This document shows, piece after piece, positions 8,741 through 17,483 of a stretch of DNA of 46,987 bases. Source of the stretch: Chloroflexota bacterium (GTDB lineage Bacteria; Chloroflexota; Limnocylindria; Limnocylindrales; CSP1-4). Location of the stretch: NCBI GenBank assembly GCA_003158675.1, contig PMKN01000010.1, positions 13,019 to 60,005 on the forward strand, in the 5' to 3' direction. The notes under the pieces are model-generated. The model did not search any database. It saw only the letters and a program-made list of their open reading frames with translations, and was not told the origin of the DNA. A program made the position numbers and the translations under genes. Position 1 is the first letter of the stretch, and every line of letters begins with the position of its first letter.

Positions 8741-9583
8741 ATGAGCCCCGACGCGCGTCCGGTTCGACAGCGTCTCGACCAGCTGCTGGTCGAGCGTGGG
8801 CTCGTCGACTCGCGAACCCGCGCCCAAGCCCTCATCCTCGCCGGACAGGTCCGCGTTGGCGAGGGCGACAAGGCCCGCACGGATCGCAAGCCCGGAGACC
8901 TCGTCGAGAAGACAATCGATCTCGAAGTGGCGGCTCCGCCGCCGTTTGTGTCCAGAGGCGGCCTAAAGCTGCGCACGGCCTTGGATGTCTTCGGCGTCGA
9001 ACCGGTCGGGCTCGTCTGCCTCGATGTGGGGTCGTCGACGGGCGGCTTCACGGACCTGCTGCTGCAGCGCGACGCGAGCCGGGTCTATGCCGTTGACGTG
9101 GGCCGCGGTCAGCTGGCGGAGACGCTCCGCCACGATCCGCGAGTCGTGTCGATGGAACGGACCAACGCCCGAGGCCTTGGGCCGGGCGCTTTGCCGACGG
9201 CGGTGGACCTGGCCGTGGTAGACGTCTCGTTCATTTCTCTGGACCGTATCCTCGGTCCGGTGGCCACATGCTTCGGGCCCCTAGGCGGGCTCATCGTGGC
9301 GCTCGTGAAGCCGCAATTCGAGGCCGGCAAGAAACAGGTCCGCGACGGCGTGGTCCGCGACCCCGAAATCCACCGTCAGACCCTGACGGCGGTTGGTCGC
9401 CACGCGCTGGGAATCGGCCTGCGCCTGCGCAACTCGGTCGCCTCTCCGCTCACGGGGCCGGCCGGCAATCGCGAGTTCTTCCTGGAGCTGGAGGTGCCCG
9501 CGGGCTACGTGCCCAAGGAGTGCGAGGCCGTGGAGCTGCCGGAGGACTGGGCGCGCAAGTTCGGAGAGCTGGCCGGCGCATGA
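8741..9583 (+). CDS. tlyA: TlyA family rRNA 2'-O-methyltransferase
   Basis: 280 residues: an N-terminal S4 RNA-binding domain (RQRLDQLLVERGLVDSRTRA) and an FtsJ-like methyltransferase domain with the SAM-binding LDVGSSTGGFTDLLLQ and the catalytic stretch VVDVSFISLDRIL...LVKPQFEAGK. In mycobacteria TlyA methylates 16S and 23S rRNA cytidines and affects capreomycin response; the protein was first named a haemolysin. Order tlyA-nadK-recN is a conserved operon in many Gram-positives. The start ATG has no Shine-Dalgarno; a weak -10-like CACGAT ends 7 nt before it. The stop overlaps nadK by four bases. Confidence 0.93.
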   Translation: MSPDARPVRQRLDQLLVERGLVDSRTRAQALILAGQVRVGEGDKARTDRKPGDLVEKTIDLEVAAPPPFVSRGGLKLRTALDVFGVEPVGLVCLDVGSSTGGFTDLLLQRDASRVYAVDVGRGQLAETLRHDPRVVSMERTNARGLGPGALPTAVDLAVVDVSFISLDRILGPVATCFGPLGGLIVALVKPQFEAGKKQVRDGVVRDPEIHRQTLTAVGRHALGIGLRLRNSVASPLTGPAGNREFFLELEVPAGYVPKECEAVELPEDWARKFGELAGA

Positions 9584-10425
9584 CGCTGGATCGCATCGGC
9601 TTCGCCTACAACCCCACCAAGGAAGCCGCACTGGATCTGCGTGAGCGAGCGGAGGGTTGGTGCGAGGTCCGCGGCATCGCCCACTGGGCCGCCGCGGCCG
9701 GCGATACCGCCGCCCTCGTGCGCGAGCTCCCAGAAAGCGGCGCCCTGGTGGTCTTGGGTGGCGACGGCACCTTCTTGCGGGCGGCCAGGGCCGTGTCTGA
9801 GGTAGACGTGCCGCTGCTGGGCGTGAATCTTGGCAAGGTGGGGTTCCTCTCGAAAGTCGAGACGAACGACATGGAGACGGTCCTCGGGCAGCTCGTCGCC
9901 GGGCAGTTCACGCTCGAAGCGAGGATGGCCCTGCACGCGGAAGTACACCCCGGCGGGCGGCCAGACGCGAGCGAGACCTACTTCGCGCTGAACGACATTG
10001 CGGTCGCCCGTGGCTCGCTGGCGCGCGTGTGCCGGATCGAGGTCGATATCGGGCCGTCCCATCTGGCCACCTTCACGGCAGACGGTCTGGTCGTCGCGAG
10101 TCCCACCGGCTCCACGGGCTACTCGTTCTCGGCCGGGGGCCCGATCGTCGATCCCACGAGCCGCAACCTGATCGTGACGTCGATAGCGGGCTACCTGTCG
10201 GCCATTCGATCGGTCGTGGTCAGTCCGCGCCACACCGTGCGCGTCCGCGTGGTGGACGCATATGACGTGCTGATGAGCGCCGACGGACGCGAAGACCGAC
10301 GACTGTCCATCGGGGACGTGGTCGCGGTTTCGGAGATGCCGCGGCCGATACGCTTCATCGAGCCCGACGGCGCCGTTCCGTTCTGGGATCTGCTTCGGCA
10401 GAAGTCGGAGCTGCTGCCGTCATGA
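9580..10425 (+). CDS. nadK: NAD kinase
   Basis: 281 residues; phosphorylates NAD to NADP in the cytosol. The start is the ATG that overlaps the tlyA stop (ATGA); the frame stays open further upstream but lies inside tlyA. The catalytic and binding motifs are present: LGGDGTFLRAAR with D62, NLGKVGFLSKVE, and SPTGSTGYSFSAGGPIVDP. It ends in a four-base overlap with recN, consistent with translational coupling in the tlyA-nadK-recN run. Confidence 0.95.
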   Translation: MTLDRIGFAYNPTKEAALDLRERAEGWCEVRGIAHWAAAAGDTAALVRELPESGALVVLGGDGTFLRAARAVSEVDVPLLGVNLGKVGFLSKVETNDMETVLGQLVAGQFTLEARMALHAEVHPGGRPDASETYFALNDIAVARGSLARVCRIEVDIGPSHLATFTADGLVVASPTGSTGYSFSAGGPIVDPTSRNLIVTSIAGYLSAIRSVVVSPRHTVRVRVVDAYDVLMSADGREDRRLSIGDVVAVSEMPRPIRFIEPDGAVPFWDLLRQKSELLPS

Positions 10426-12191
10426 CGGAAGCTCTGGAGGCCGAGCTGGGCGAGGCCGCGGAGCGCGGCCCGGATGTCGGCGCCAGCCATCCGATGCCGG
10501 CCGGGCGCCTGGCCGAAATCGCCGTCCAGGACCTGGCGCTCATCGACAAACTACGGATCGCGTTCGAGCCGGGGCTCAACGTGCTGACAGGAGAGACCGG
10601 CGCCGGCAAGTCGCTGCTCATCGACGCGCTGGGTCTCGCGGTGGGCGCTCGCGCCGACACTTCCCTCGTCCGTCACGGATCGGATGGGGCCAGGGTCGAG
10701 GCCCTATTCGATCGTCTACCCGAACCGCTCATCTGCGTCCGGGAGATATCCGCGGCTGGGCGGTCCACCGCCCGGATAGACGATGAGTCGGTCACTGCCG
10801 CTCGGTTGGCGGGGGTCGCCGGCCGGCTGGTGGAGATACATGGCCAGCACGACCAACAGCGGCTCCTCGACGAGCGCTGGCAGCGCGAGCTGCTGGACGC
10901 GTTCGGCGGCCTGGAGGCGGAACGAGAGGCAACGTCCGCGGCCGTGGACGCGTGGCGCGCCAACCAGGCGGCGTTGGCCGAGCTGACGCTTGATCCTCGC
11001 GAGCTGGCGCGCCGTCTGGAGCTGCAGGAGCACCAGCTTTCGGAGATCGTCGGGGCGAAGCTGCGGCCCGGCGAAGCCGCCGAGATACGAGCTCGACTGT
11101 CGTCGGCGCAGCATGCGGAGTCCATTGCTCGCGGCAGCGCCGAGATCCACGAACTGCTGGCCGGGGAGGGGACAGGCGCCCGCGATGCGGCCGCGGAAGC
11201 GGCGCGGCGCGCCCGCGACCTGGCTAAGCTCGACGAGCGCTACGAACCGGTCGGGGAGCGGCTGCGGGGTCTCGCCGCGGAACTGGAGGACGCGGCCGCG
11301 GAAGCCGCTACGCTCGCGGAGAGCGTCGAGCACGACCCGGCGGCGTTGGCCCGCATGGAAGAGCGGCTGTCGGTCATCTACTCGCTCGAGCGCAAATACG
11401 GCGAGGACGAGGCCGCGGTTGTCGCCTACGGCGAGCAAGTGGCGTCGGAATCTGAACGACTGCGCACTCTGGAGGCCTCGCGCGACACGCGGCAGGCGGA
11501 GGCGGCCCGGCTGCTCGGAGTCGTCGCGACGACCTCTTCGGCGCTCTCCAGCGGGCGGCGGGCCGCAGCCCTACTCCTGGGCCGGGCAGTGGAAGAGGCA
11601 CTCGGTGGCCTGGGCTTTCGTCAGACGAGCTTCCAGGTGGCAGTCCGCCGGCGATCTGCGGGCCCCACTGAGCCAGCGGTCGAGTTCGAAGGCGAGCGCG
11701 TGGCCTTCGACGGATCCGGCGTGGACTCGGTCGCGTTCCTGATCGCCCCGAACCCGGGCGAGCCTGCGCGGCCGCTGGCGCGGATCGCGTCCGGCGGCGA
11801 GCTTTCGAGAGTTGCCCTCGCGATCAAGCGGATCCTCGCGGAGGCAGACCACACCCCCACGCTCGTATTCGATGAGATCGACTCGGGCATCGGTGGCCGC
11901 AGCGCGGAGCCAGTGGGCCGCAGCCTCTGGGAGCTGGCTCGATCGCATCAGGTTCTATGCGTCACGCATCTGGGCCAGATCGCTGCCTACGCCGACGCTC
12001 AATTCCGCATCGAGAAGCGGCAGAGAGACGGGCGCACCGTCACCGAGGTCCACCGCTTGACCGAGGACGAGCGAGTGGCCGAGTTGACCGCGATGCTCGC
12101 CGGTGCCGAGGGCGGAGCCGGAGCGAAGGCCAACGCGGAGGAGCTCCTGACTCGAGCGCAAGCATGGCGCCGCGCGGCCCGGGGCGACTAG
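10422..12191 (+). CDS. recN: DNA repair protein RecN
   Basis: 589 residues, an SMC-like ATPase recruited early to double-strand breaks. Walker A is GETGAGKSLL (K63), the signature region ARIASGGELSRVALAIK and Walker B TLVFDEIDSGIGG come near the C terminus, and the D-loop/H-loop part reads CVTHLGQIAAYAD. The two halves are separated by Ala/Glu/Arg-rich coiled coils (about 160-380). The first 30 residues are an extension ahead of the canonical start of the head domain (LAEIAVQDLALID). The start overlaps the nadK stop by four bases. No LexA-type operator is apparent, but none would be expected inside the operon. Confidence 0.95.
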   Translation: MTEALEAELGEAAERGPDVGASHPMPAGRLAEIAVQDLALIDKLRIAFEPGLNVLTGETGAGKSLLIDALGLAVGARADTSLVRHGSDGARVEALFDRLPEPLICVREISAAGRSTARIDDESVTAARLAGVAGRLVEIHGQHDQQRLLDERWQRELLDAFGGLEAEREATSAAVDAWRANQAALAELTLDPRELARRLELQEHQLSEIVGAKLRPGEAAEIRARLSSAQHAESIARGSAEIHELLAGEGTGARDAAAEAARRARDLAKLDERYEPVGERLRGLAAELEDAAAEAATLAESVEHDPAALARMEERLSVIYSLERKYGEDEAAVVAYGEQVASESERLRTLEASRDTRQAEAARLLGVVATTSSALSSGRRAAALLLGRAVEEALGGLGFRQTSFQVAVRRRSAGPTEPAVEFEGERVAFDGSGVDSVAFLIAPNPGEPARPLARIASGGELSRVALAIKRILAEADHTPTLVFDEIDSGIGGRSAEPVGRSLWELARSHQVLCVTHLGQIAAYADAQFRIEKRQRDGRTVTEVHRLTEDERVAELTAMLAGAEGGAGAKANAEELLTRAQAWRRAARGD

Positions 12192-12192
12192 C

Positions 12193-13137
12193 GTGGCGAG
12201 CGCAGCGGTGGGCCAGATGGATCGGCTGCAGACGGCCATAGATGAGTTCCTTGTCCACCTGCGAGTGGAGCGCGGCTTGTCGGACGCGACGCTGCGGGCG
12301 TACCGCGCCGATCTCCTGGATTTTGCCGCGAGTCGAGGGGCCGGCGGCCAATGGGACGCATCCACCGAGGTGGCGATTCGGTATCTGGGGATGCTCGGGT
12401 CGCCGGGTCGCGGCCAGCGAGCCGCCCTGCGACCCACCACGCTGCGGCGCAAGGCAGCGACGTTGCGGGGCTTCTATCGCTTCTGTTTCGCCGAGGGGCA
12501 AATTGCCACGGACCTGGCCGCCCGCTTCGAACTGCCTCGGCAACCGCGGCTGCTGCCCGAGGTCTTGACGGTCGACGAGGTGGACGGACTACTGTCGGCC
12601 CGGACCGACGACTCGCCGGCCGGCATCCGTGACCGGGCCCTGCTGGAACTGCTGTATGCCAGCGGCCTGCGCGTCTCGGAGGCGGTCGGCCTGGATCGTG
12701 AGGACCTGTCGCTGGACGAGGGCCTGGTAAGAGTCGTCGGCAAGGGCGATCGGGAGCGCCAGGTTCCGGTTGGCGAGGTGGCTCTCGACTGGCTGGGCCG
12801 CTACATCGGCGAAGTCCGGCCGACGTGGCTGACATTGCTGCCACCTCCCCATCGCCACGGCGGTCCGCTCTTCCTGTCCGTTCGCGGGCAGCGACTCGAT
12901 CGCCGGCGGGCCTGGGAGATGCTGGTAGCGACGGCACGTTCGGCCGGCCTGCAGAATGGCATCAGCCCTCACACTTTGCGTCATTCGTTCGCCACGCACC
13001 TATTGGAGGGAGGTGCCGACCTGCGTATCGTTCAGGAGCTGCTCGGGCATGCGAACATCAGCACGACACAGCTGTACACACATCTGACGGGAGAACGGAT
13101 CAAGGACGTATACGCTCGTGCCCACCCACGGGCCTGA
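12193..13137 (+). CDS. xerD: Tyrosine recombinase XerC/XerD family
   Basis: 314 residues, a site-specific recombinase likely resolving chromosome dimers at dif. A SAM-like N-terminal core-binding domain (FLVHLRVERGLSDATLRAY) precedes the catalytic domain with the full set of catalytic residues: Arg in YASGLRVSEAVGL, Lys in VVGKGDRERQVP, His-x-x-Arg in PHTLRHSFATHLLEGG, His in LLGHANISTTQ and nucleophile Y295 in QLYTHLT. The GTG at 12193 lies one base after the recN stop; an in-frame ATG at 12217 is an alternative start. XerC and XerD cannot be told apart here. No paralogue and no dif-like site were seen in the window. Confidence 0.9.
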   Translation: MASAAVGQMDRLQTAIDEFLVHLRVERGLSDATLRAYRADLLDFAASRGAGGQWDASTEVAIRYLGMLGSPGRGQRAALRPTTLRRKAATLRGFYRFCFAEGQIATDLAARFELPRQPRLLPEVLTVDEVDGLLSARTDDSPAGIRDRALLELLYASGLRVSEAVGLDREDLSLDEGLVRVVGKGDRERQVPVGEVALDWLGRYIGEVRPTWLTLLPPPHRHGGPLFLSVRGQRLDRRRAWEMLVATARSAGLQNGISPHTLRHSFATHLLEGGADLRIVQELLGHANISTTQLYTHLTGERIKDVYARAHPRA

Positions 13138-13179
13138 AGGTCAAGACGCCTGACGGTGGACGGGCAGAAGGAGACGAGG

Positions 13180-13866
13180 ATGAGCTACGCGGACACATTG
13201 ATGGCGAAGGACGAACAGATACTGTATCGAGGCAGGCAGCATTGGCTGGCGCCAGTCTCCGACTCTTTGAGACCCATCGTGCTGGTTCTCGCGGGCCTGG
13301 TCGTCATGTTCGTGGTCGCGTCTCTGAAGTGGACCGGCACGGCCTGGCAGATAGGGTTCGGCCTGGGCGCCCTTCTGCTCGTCATCGGTCTGATCTGGAT
13401 CGGCATCGTCTACCTCACCTGGCGGTCCGAGGAGTACCTGATCACCACTCGCCGCGTACTCAAGGTAGAAGGAGTGCTGGACAAGAAGAGCGGCGACAGC
13501 TCCCTCGACAAGATCAACGACGCCGTCCTGAAGCAGGGCCTGCTCGCCCGGATGCTGCACTACGGCGACCTGGAGATCCTGACTGCCAACGACGATGCGA
13601 TCGACCGCTACGAGATGCTGGCGCACGTAGTCGACTTCAAGAAGGCGATGTTGAACGCCAAGAACCAGCTCGAGGATGGGTATCGTGGCGTGTCGAGCAC
13701 CCCCGCCGCGCCAGCTTCCGCCGCGCCCAGCGCCGGAGCCGCCAGGCCTTCCGGCTCGGACGACGTGACGGCTACGCTTGCCAAGCTGGCCGACCTGCGC
13801 GACAAGGGCGCGATCACACCGGCGGACTACGAGGCCAAGAAGGCCGAGCTGCTCGGCCGGCTTTAG
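13180..13866 (+). CDS. Membrane protein with bacterial PH domain and C-terminal SHOCT domain
   Basis: 228 residues. The ATG at 13180 is chosen because AAGGAG lies six bases upstream; an in-frame ATG at 13156 has no site. Two transmembrane helices at about 27-45 and 50-72 (PIVLVLAGLVVMFVVASL; GALLLVIGLIWIGIVYLTW) are followed by a bPH2/YdbT-like domain (EEYLITTRRVLKVEGVLDKKS). An Ala/Pro/Ser-rich linker leads to a short SHOCT motif (LAKLADLRDKGAITPADYEAKK) at the extreme end. SHOCT modules are short oligomerisation or membrane-association helices. Specific function unknown. Confidence 0.8.
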   Translation: MSYADTLMAKDEQILYRGRQHWLAPVSDSLRPIVLVLAGLVVMFVVASLKWTGTAWQIGFGLGALLLVIGLIWIGIVYLTWRSEEYLITTRRVLKVEGVLDKKSGDSSLDKINDAVLKQGLLARMLHYGDLEILTANDDAIDRYEMLAHVVDFKKAMLNAKNQLEDGYRGVSSTPAAPASAAPSAGAARPSGSDDVTATLAKLADLRDKGAITPADYEAKKAELLGRL

Positions 13867-13907
13867 GAACCAGAGCACTTCAACGCGGCACCCGACGGGC
13901 GGCACGG

Positions 13908-13913
13908 TAGGAT
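13908..13913 (+). promoter_or_regulatory. -10 box TAGGAT (GGTAGGAT form)
   Basis: A TAnnnT box preceded by GG, 34 nt before the M50 protease start. It is one of several GGTAnnnT boxes in the window (see findings). Confidence 0.45.
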
Positions 13914-13946
13914 ACCCCCGCCCGTCCCGCAGCCCAGAGGTTGGAC

Positions 13947-14606
13947 TTGCAATCGATCGACATCGCTTCGGGAGTCATCTGGATCGCTCTCTTCTTCCTA
14001 GTGGCGGGCCCGGTTCATGAGTGCGCCCACGCCTTCACGGCCTGGCGACTCGGCGATAGCACCGCCAAGCTGTTCGGGCGCGTATCGCTCGACCCGATCG
14101 TCCATTTCGACCCGATGGGCGGGGCGCTCCTGGTCCTGTCGGTGGTGCTGAGCGGCGGTTCGGTCGGCTTCGGTTGGGCCAAGCCGACGCCGGTCAACCC
14201 GTACAACCTTCGGGGTCGGTATGCCAACGCCCGGGTCGCTGCGGCTGGTCCGCTGTCCAACCTTGCGCTGGCGGCGGCATTCGCCGTGGGTTTCCGCATT
14301 CTCTGGTCGAATGGAGTCTTCCCGAGCAATACCTCCGCGATCGAAATGCTGCAGCTGGTCTTCCTCACCGGGGTCTCCCTGAACGTGGTCTTGATGCTGT
14401 TCAACCTCATCCCGGTGGCACCCCTGGATGGCTCCCACGTGCTGCTCGATCTGCTCGATCCGCTCACCTCGCGCCGGGTCAAGCTGTTCATGGATCAGTA
14501 CGGTCTCTATCTTCTTATCGGTGTCGTGCTCGTGGGCGGGAGGATCATCAGCCCCATCTACGGCCCCCTCGTCAACCTCCTCATCGGCGTTCACTACTTC
14601 CTGTAG
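13947..14606 (+). CDS. Site-2 protease family (M50) membrane metalloprotease
   Basis: 219 residues, a polytopic membrane zinc protease that cleaves within transmembrane helices. The zinc-binding motif is H24-E25-C-A-H28 in the first membrane helix, and the third ligand is the Asp in VAPLDGSHVL. FGWAKPTPVNPYNLR is the conserved loop of the YwhC/S2P-like group. Two TTG codons at 13941 and 13947 are possible starts; AGAGG at 13936-13940 favours 13947. There is no PDZ or CBS domain, so it is a minimal S2P homologue. Its substrate is unknown. Confidence 0.88.
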   Translation: MQSIDIASGVIWIALFFLVAGPVHECAHAFTAWRLGDSTAKLFGRVSLDPIVHFDPMGGALLVLSVVLSGGSVGFGWAKPTPVNPYNLRGRYANARVAAAGPLSNLALAAAFAVGFRILWSNGVFPSNTSAIEMLQLVFLTGVSLNVVLMLFNLIPVAPLDGSHVLLDLLDPLTSRRVKLFMDQYGLYLLIGVVLVGGRIISPIYGPLVNLLIGVHYFL

Positions 14607-14607
14607 G

Positions 14608-15099
14608 GTGCGCAGCTGGTGGGCGGCGAAGCTCCGGAGGACTAGGAAATACATTGGCGCCCGCGTCTCCAGAGCTGAGCGCCAGGCGCTGGTTGGCTGG
14701 CTGACAACCGATCAGCTGGAACTCTTCGATCGGATGCCGGCGTCCGACTGCCGCCACGGTTTGGACGTGGTCGCGGCACTGCGCAGAACCGGGGCCACGG
14801 ATTCGGACCTTCTGGTCGCGGGTCTGCTACACGACTGCGGCAAAGGACCGCGCGTCCGACTCGTGCATCGCGTTGTCTGGGCCCTCGGGCAGCACTACGG
14901 GGAGTGGATCTGGACGGTGTCGATTCGACTGCCAACCGTGCGGACGGGGCTGGATCGGCTGCGCCGCCATCCGGAGCTTTCCGCCGGACTCGCGACGAGG
15001 GCAGGCTGCAGCCTGCGTACTGTGGAGTTGATCCGCCTGCAGGAGAATCCGGTCGATGCAGCAGGCCTACTCCTTCACCAGGCGGACGAGGCCAACTGA
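14608..15099 (+). CDS. HD domain protein
   Basis: 163 residues. An HD-type metal-dependent phosphohydrolase core is visible: His in DCRHGLDVV, the His-Asp pair in LLVAGLLHDCGKG, and a further His in RLVHRVVWALG. The GTG at 14608 starts one base after the M50 stop; no ribosome binding site is seen, so coupling is likely. The last base of its stop is the first base of the scpA ATG (TGATG). Substrate unknown; HD proteins act on nucleotides, cyclic dinucleotides or (p)ppGpp. Confidence 0.78.
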   Translation: MRSWWAAKLRRTRKYIGARVSRAERQALVGWLTTDQLELFDRMPASDCRHGLDVVAALRRTGATDSDLLVAGLLHDCGKGPRVRLVHRVVWALGQHYGEWIWTVSIRLPTVRTGLDRLRRHPELSAGLATRAGCSLRTVELIRLQENPVDAAGLLLHQADEAN

Positions 15100-16004
15100 T
15101 GGCCGGTTCTGAGGTCGCCTTCCACGATCGTCGTCCAGGCGTCGCCGGGACGGGCCCCGCTGGCATGGCTCGGCTCGGCGACACGCCCAGCGTTGCGTTC
15201 GCCGATGGGCGACCGGAGAGCTCCACCCAGGTCCGCACGGCCGAGTTCGAAGGCCCGCTGGGTCTCCTGCTGGCCTTGATCGAGGCGCGCCAGCTCGACG
15301 TCCTGACGGTCCGACTGGGTGGGCTGGCCGAAGCCTATCTCGACGCGCTGGCGAGTCTGGAAGGCGATCGGCTCGGAAACGTGTCCGGGTTCGTGGCGAT
15401 CGCCGCTCAGTTGATCCTGATCAAGAGCCGGGCAATCCTGCCGCGGCCGCCGAAGGTGTCGGCAGTGCCGCTCGACGATGAACCGGATCCCGAGGCGGAG
15501 CTGCGAGCGCGGCTCATGGAGTATCGGCGATTCCGCGACGCGGGCGCCGCGCTGGGCGACCGGCCGGGGGTCCAGCGCCTCTTCCGCCGCGAAGCCGAGG
15601 TTGCCGCGAGCTCGGGCCGGGCCGGAGCGCGCCCGCCAGAGAGGCCGCCGCTGTCGCCGTCGGTACTGCCGCGAGCCTTGGAGCGATTGGCACAGATCGT
15701 GCCGCCAACTCAACTCCCTGCCGAGATCGTGGCCCGTGTCGTCACGCTGGCCGAGCGGACGGCGGTCATTCGGGCCGCGCTTTCCGAGGCGGATTGCGTG
15801 GTTTTACAGGAGCTGCTGGGCGGGGTCCGCGATCGCGTGGTCGTCGCGGTAACCTTCCTGGCGATGCTCGAACTGGCCAAGCGACGCGAGATCACGCTGT
15901 CGCAGGCGGAACCGTGGGGGCCGATCTTCGTCCGCCGCGTGACCGACAATCTCGAGGCGGGCCCGGAGAAAGAGATGGACGAAAGCCTGGGTCTGCCAGC
16001 ATGA
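15099..16004 (+). CDS. scpA: Segregation and condensation protein A
   Basis: 301 residues. ScpA is the kleisin that bridges the two SMC heads and binds ScpB, forming the bacterial condensin. The first 45 residues are an extension. The kleisin N-terminal domain begins at RTAEFEGPLGLLLALIEARQLDVLTV, followed by the family hallmark (FVAIAAQLILIKSRAILP) and a winged-helix C terminus (VVAVTFLAMLELAKRREITLSQ). Start ATG 15099 overlaps the HD gene stop by one base and the stop overlaps scpB by four bases. No smc gene is in this window. Confidence 0.94.
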   Translation: MAGSEVAFHDRRPGVAGTGPAGMARLGDTPSVAFADGRPESSTQVRTAEFEGPLGLLLALIEARQLDVLTVRLGGLAEAYLDALASLEGDRLGNVSGFVAIAAQLILIKSRAILPRPPKVSAVPLDDEPDPEAELRARLMEYRRFRDAGAALGDRPGVQRLFRREAEVAASSGRAGARPPERPPLSPSVLPRALERLAQIVPPTQLPAEIVARVVTLAERTAVIRAALSEADCVVLQELLGGVRDRVVVAVTFLAMLELAKRREITLSQAEPWGPIFVRRVTDNLEAGPEKEMDESLGLPA

Positions 16005-16654
16005 GTTCGGAGGAGCTGACCGGATTGGAGACCGAGGTGGAGGGGGCGAACGTCGCGGAGCCGGCGGACGGTGCCGAGCTTGCCGCCCCGGGGGAGCTGA
16101 CCGAGAACCAGCTGGAGGCGCTTCTGTTCGTCGCCGAGAAGCCCCTGTCGCGGGCCGAGATCGCCAACCTGGCCGGCGTCGATCGCGAAACGGTGGACGC
16201 CCGCGTCGGCGACCTGGCCATCAGCCTCGGCCAACGCGGCATCAGGCTCGTCGAGTCCGGCGAGCGGGTCGAGCTGGCAACGGCCCCGGAGGCGGGCGCG
16301 CTGATCGCTCGCTACATGGGAGTAGACGCTCCGCGGCTTTCGCCGCCCTCGCTGGAAACGCTCGCCATCGTGGCCTACCGCCAACCATGCACCCGCGCCA
16401 CGATCGAGCGGATTCGAGGGGTCGACTCGGAGTACATGATCCGGAGCCTCCTGCACCGACGCCTGATCATCGAGTTGGGTCGTTCCGAGGCCCCCGGCCG
16501 GCCCATCCTGTACGGCACCGGCTTCGATTTCCTCGAGCGTTTCGGCGTCACCAGCCTGGAGGATCTCCCGCCGCTCGAGGCCTCCATCGCTGAACGGCTC
16601 TTCTCGCCAGCGCCCGAGGACGAGCCGGCTGGCAACAGGGCGTCGGGTAGTTGA
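16001..16654 (+). CDS. scpB: Segregation and condensation protein B
   Basis: 217 residues. Two winged-helix domains with the family motifs ALLFVAEKPLSRAEIANL, RPILYGTGFDFLERFGV and LETLAIVAYRQPCTRATIE. Works with ScpA and SMC in chromosome organisation. The first 30 residues are an acidic, low-complexity extension. Its ATG overlaps the scpA stop (ATGA), and the GTG of the next gene follows one base after its stop. Confidence 0.95.
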   Translation: MSSEELTGLETEVEGANVAEPADGAELAAPGELTENQLEALLFVAEKPLSRAEIANLAGVDRETVDARVGDLAISLGQRGIRLVESGERVELATAPEAGALIARYMGVDAPRLSPPSLETLAIVAYRQPCTRATIERIRGVDSEYMIRSLLHRRLIIELGRSEAPGRPILYGTGFDFLERFGVTSLEDLPPLEASIAERLFSPAPEDEPAGNRASGS

Positions 16655-16655
16655 C

Positions 16656-17483
16656 GTGAAGCGGGAGCGGCTTCAGAAGGTGATGGCCTCGGCCGGAGTT
16701 GCTTCCCGCCGTGCTGGCGAGGACCTGATTCGGGCCGGGCGTGTCACCGTCGACGGACGGCTGGCGATCATCGGCGAACAGGTGGATCCCGACTCGCAGG
16801 TCGTGCTTGTGGACGGAACGCCGCTGCCAGCGATCGACCGTCAACGCGCCTACTGGATGCTGAACAAGCCGGCCGGGGTCGTGTCCACCGTCCGTGATCG
16901 CCACGCCGAACGCACGGTCATGGAACTGCTCCCGGCGAATGCCCGGCGGGAAGCGCACCTCTACCCGGTGGGGCGCCTCGACGAGGAATCCGAGGGCTTG
17001 CTCCTCTTCACCAACGACGGCGCCTGGGCGGATCTACTGCTGCACCCCCGCTACGGCGTGGAGCGCGAGTACATGGTGGGGCTGGATCGATCGGTCACCA
17101 GGGAGCAGAAACTGCGGCTGAGGAACGGGATCGAACTCGCCGAGGGCCTGGCCCGAGTTGACATGCTCGAGGATTCGAAGCCCGCCCAGGTGCGAAAGCT
17201 GCTCGACCTGCTGGCGCCGCCGCACGCCGAGCTGCGCTGGTACCGGGTCGTTCTGGCGCAGGGTTGGAAGCGCCAGATTCGTCGGATGTTCGATGCCGTG
17301 GACATGCCGGTCCGGCGCCTGGTTCGGACTCGCGTCGGCTCGCTCAAGCTCACCGAAATCCGACCTGGCGAAGCGCGGCCGCTCACGCGGCAGGATGTCA
17401 CGCAACTTGCGGCGTGCGCTCGAAGATCGACGACGACGCGGCCGCCCAAGCCCCAGGCCGACCACGGTATCCTGCGGCCGTGA
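16656..17483 (+). CDS. rluB: Pseudouridine synthase, RluB/RsuA family
   Basis: 275 residues. S4 domain (RLQKVMASAGVASRRAGEDLI) then the pseudouridine synthase domain with catalytic D109 in VGRLDEESEGLLLFTNDG and the downstream WKRQIRRMFDAVDMPVRRLVR motif. It isomerises a uridine in rRNA; in most bacteria the gene next to scpAB is the 23S RluB type. GTG start at 16656, no clear ribosome binding site. The last four bases overlap the cmk GTG. Confidence 0.92.
   Translation: MKRERLQKVMASAGVASRRAGEDLIRAGRVTVDGRLAIIGEQVDPDSQVVLVDGTPLPAIDRQRAYWMLNKPAGVVSTVRDRHAERTVMELLPANARREAHLYPVGRLDEESEGLLLFTNDGAWADLLLHPRYGVEREYMVGLDRSVTREQKLRLRNGIELAEGLARVDMLEDSKPAQVRKLLDLLAPPHAELRWYRVVLAQGWKRQIRRMFDAVDMPVRRLVRTRVGSLKLTEIRPGEARPLTRQDVTQLAACARRSTTTRPPKPQADHGILRP
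17468..17473 (+). promoter_or_regulatory. -10 box TATCCT inside the 3' end of rluB, serving cmk
   Basis: GGTATCCT ends six bases before the cmk GTG. If it is a promoter, transcription would start at or within a base or two of the start codon, giving a leaderless cmk mRNA. cmk has no Shine-Dalgarno. Confidence 0.45.
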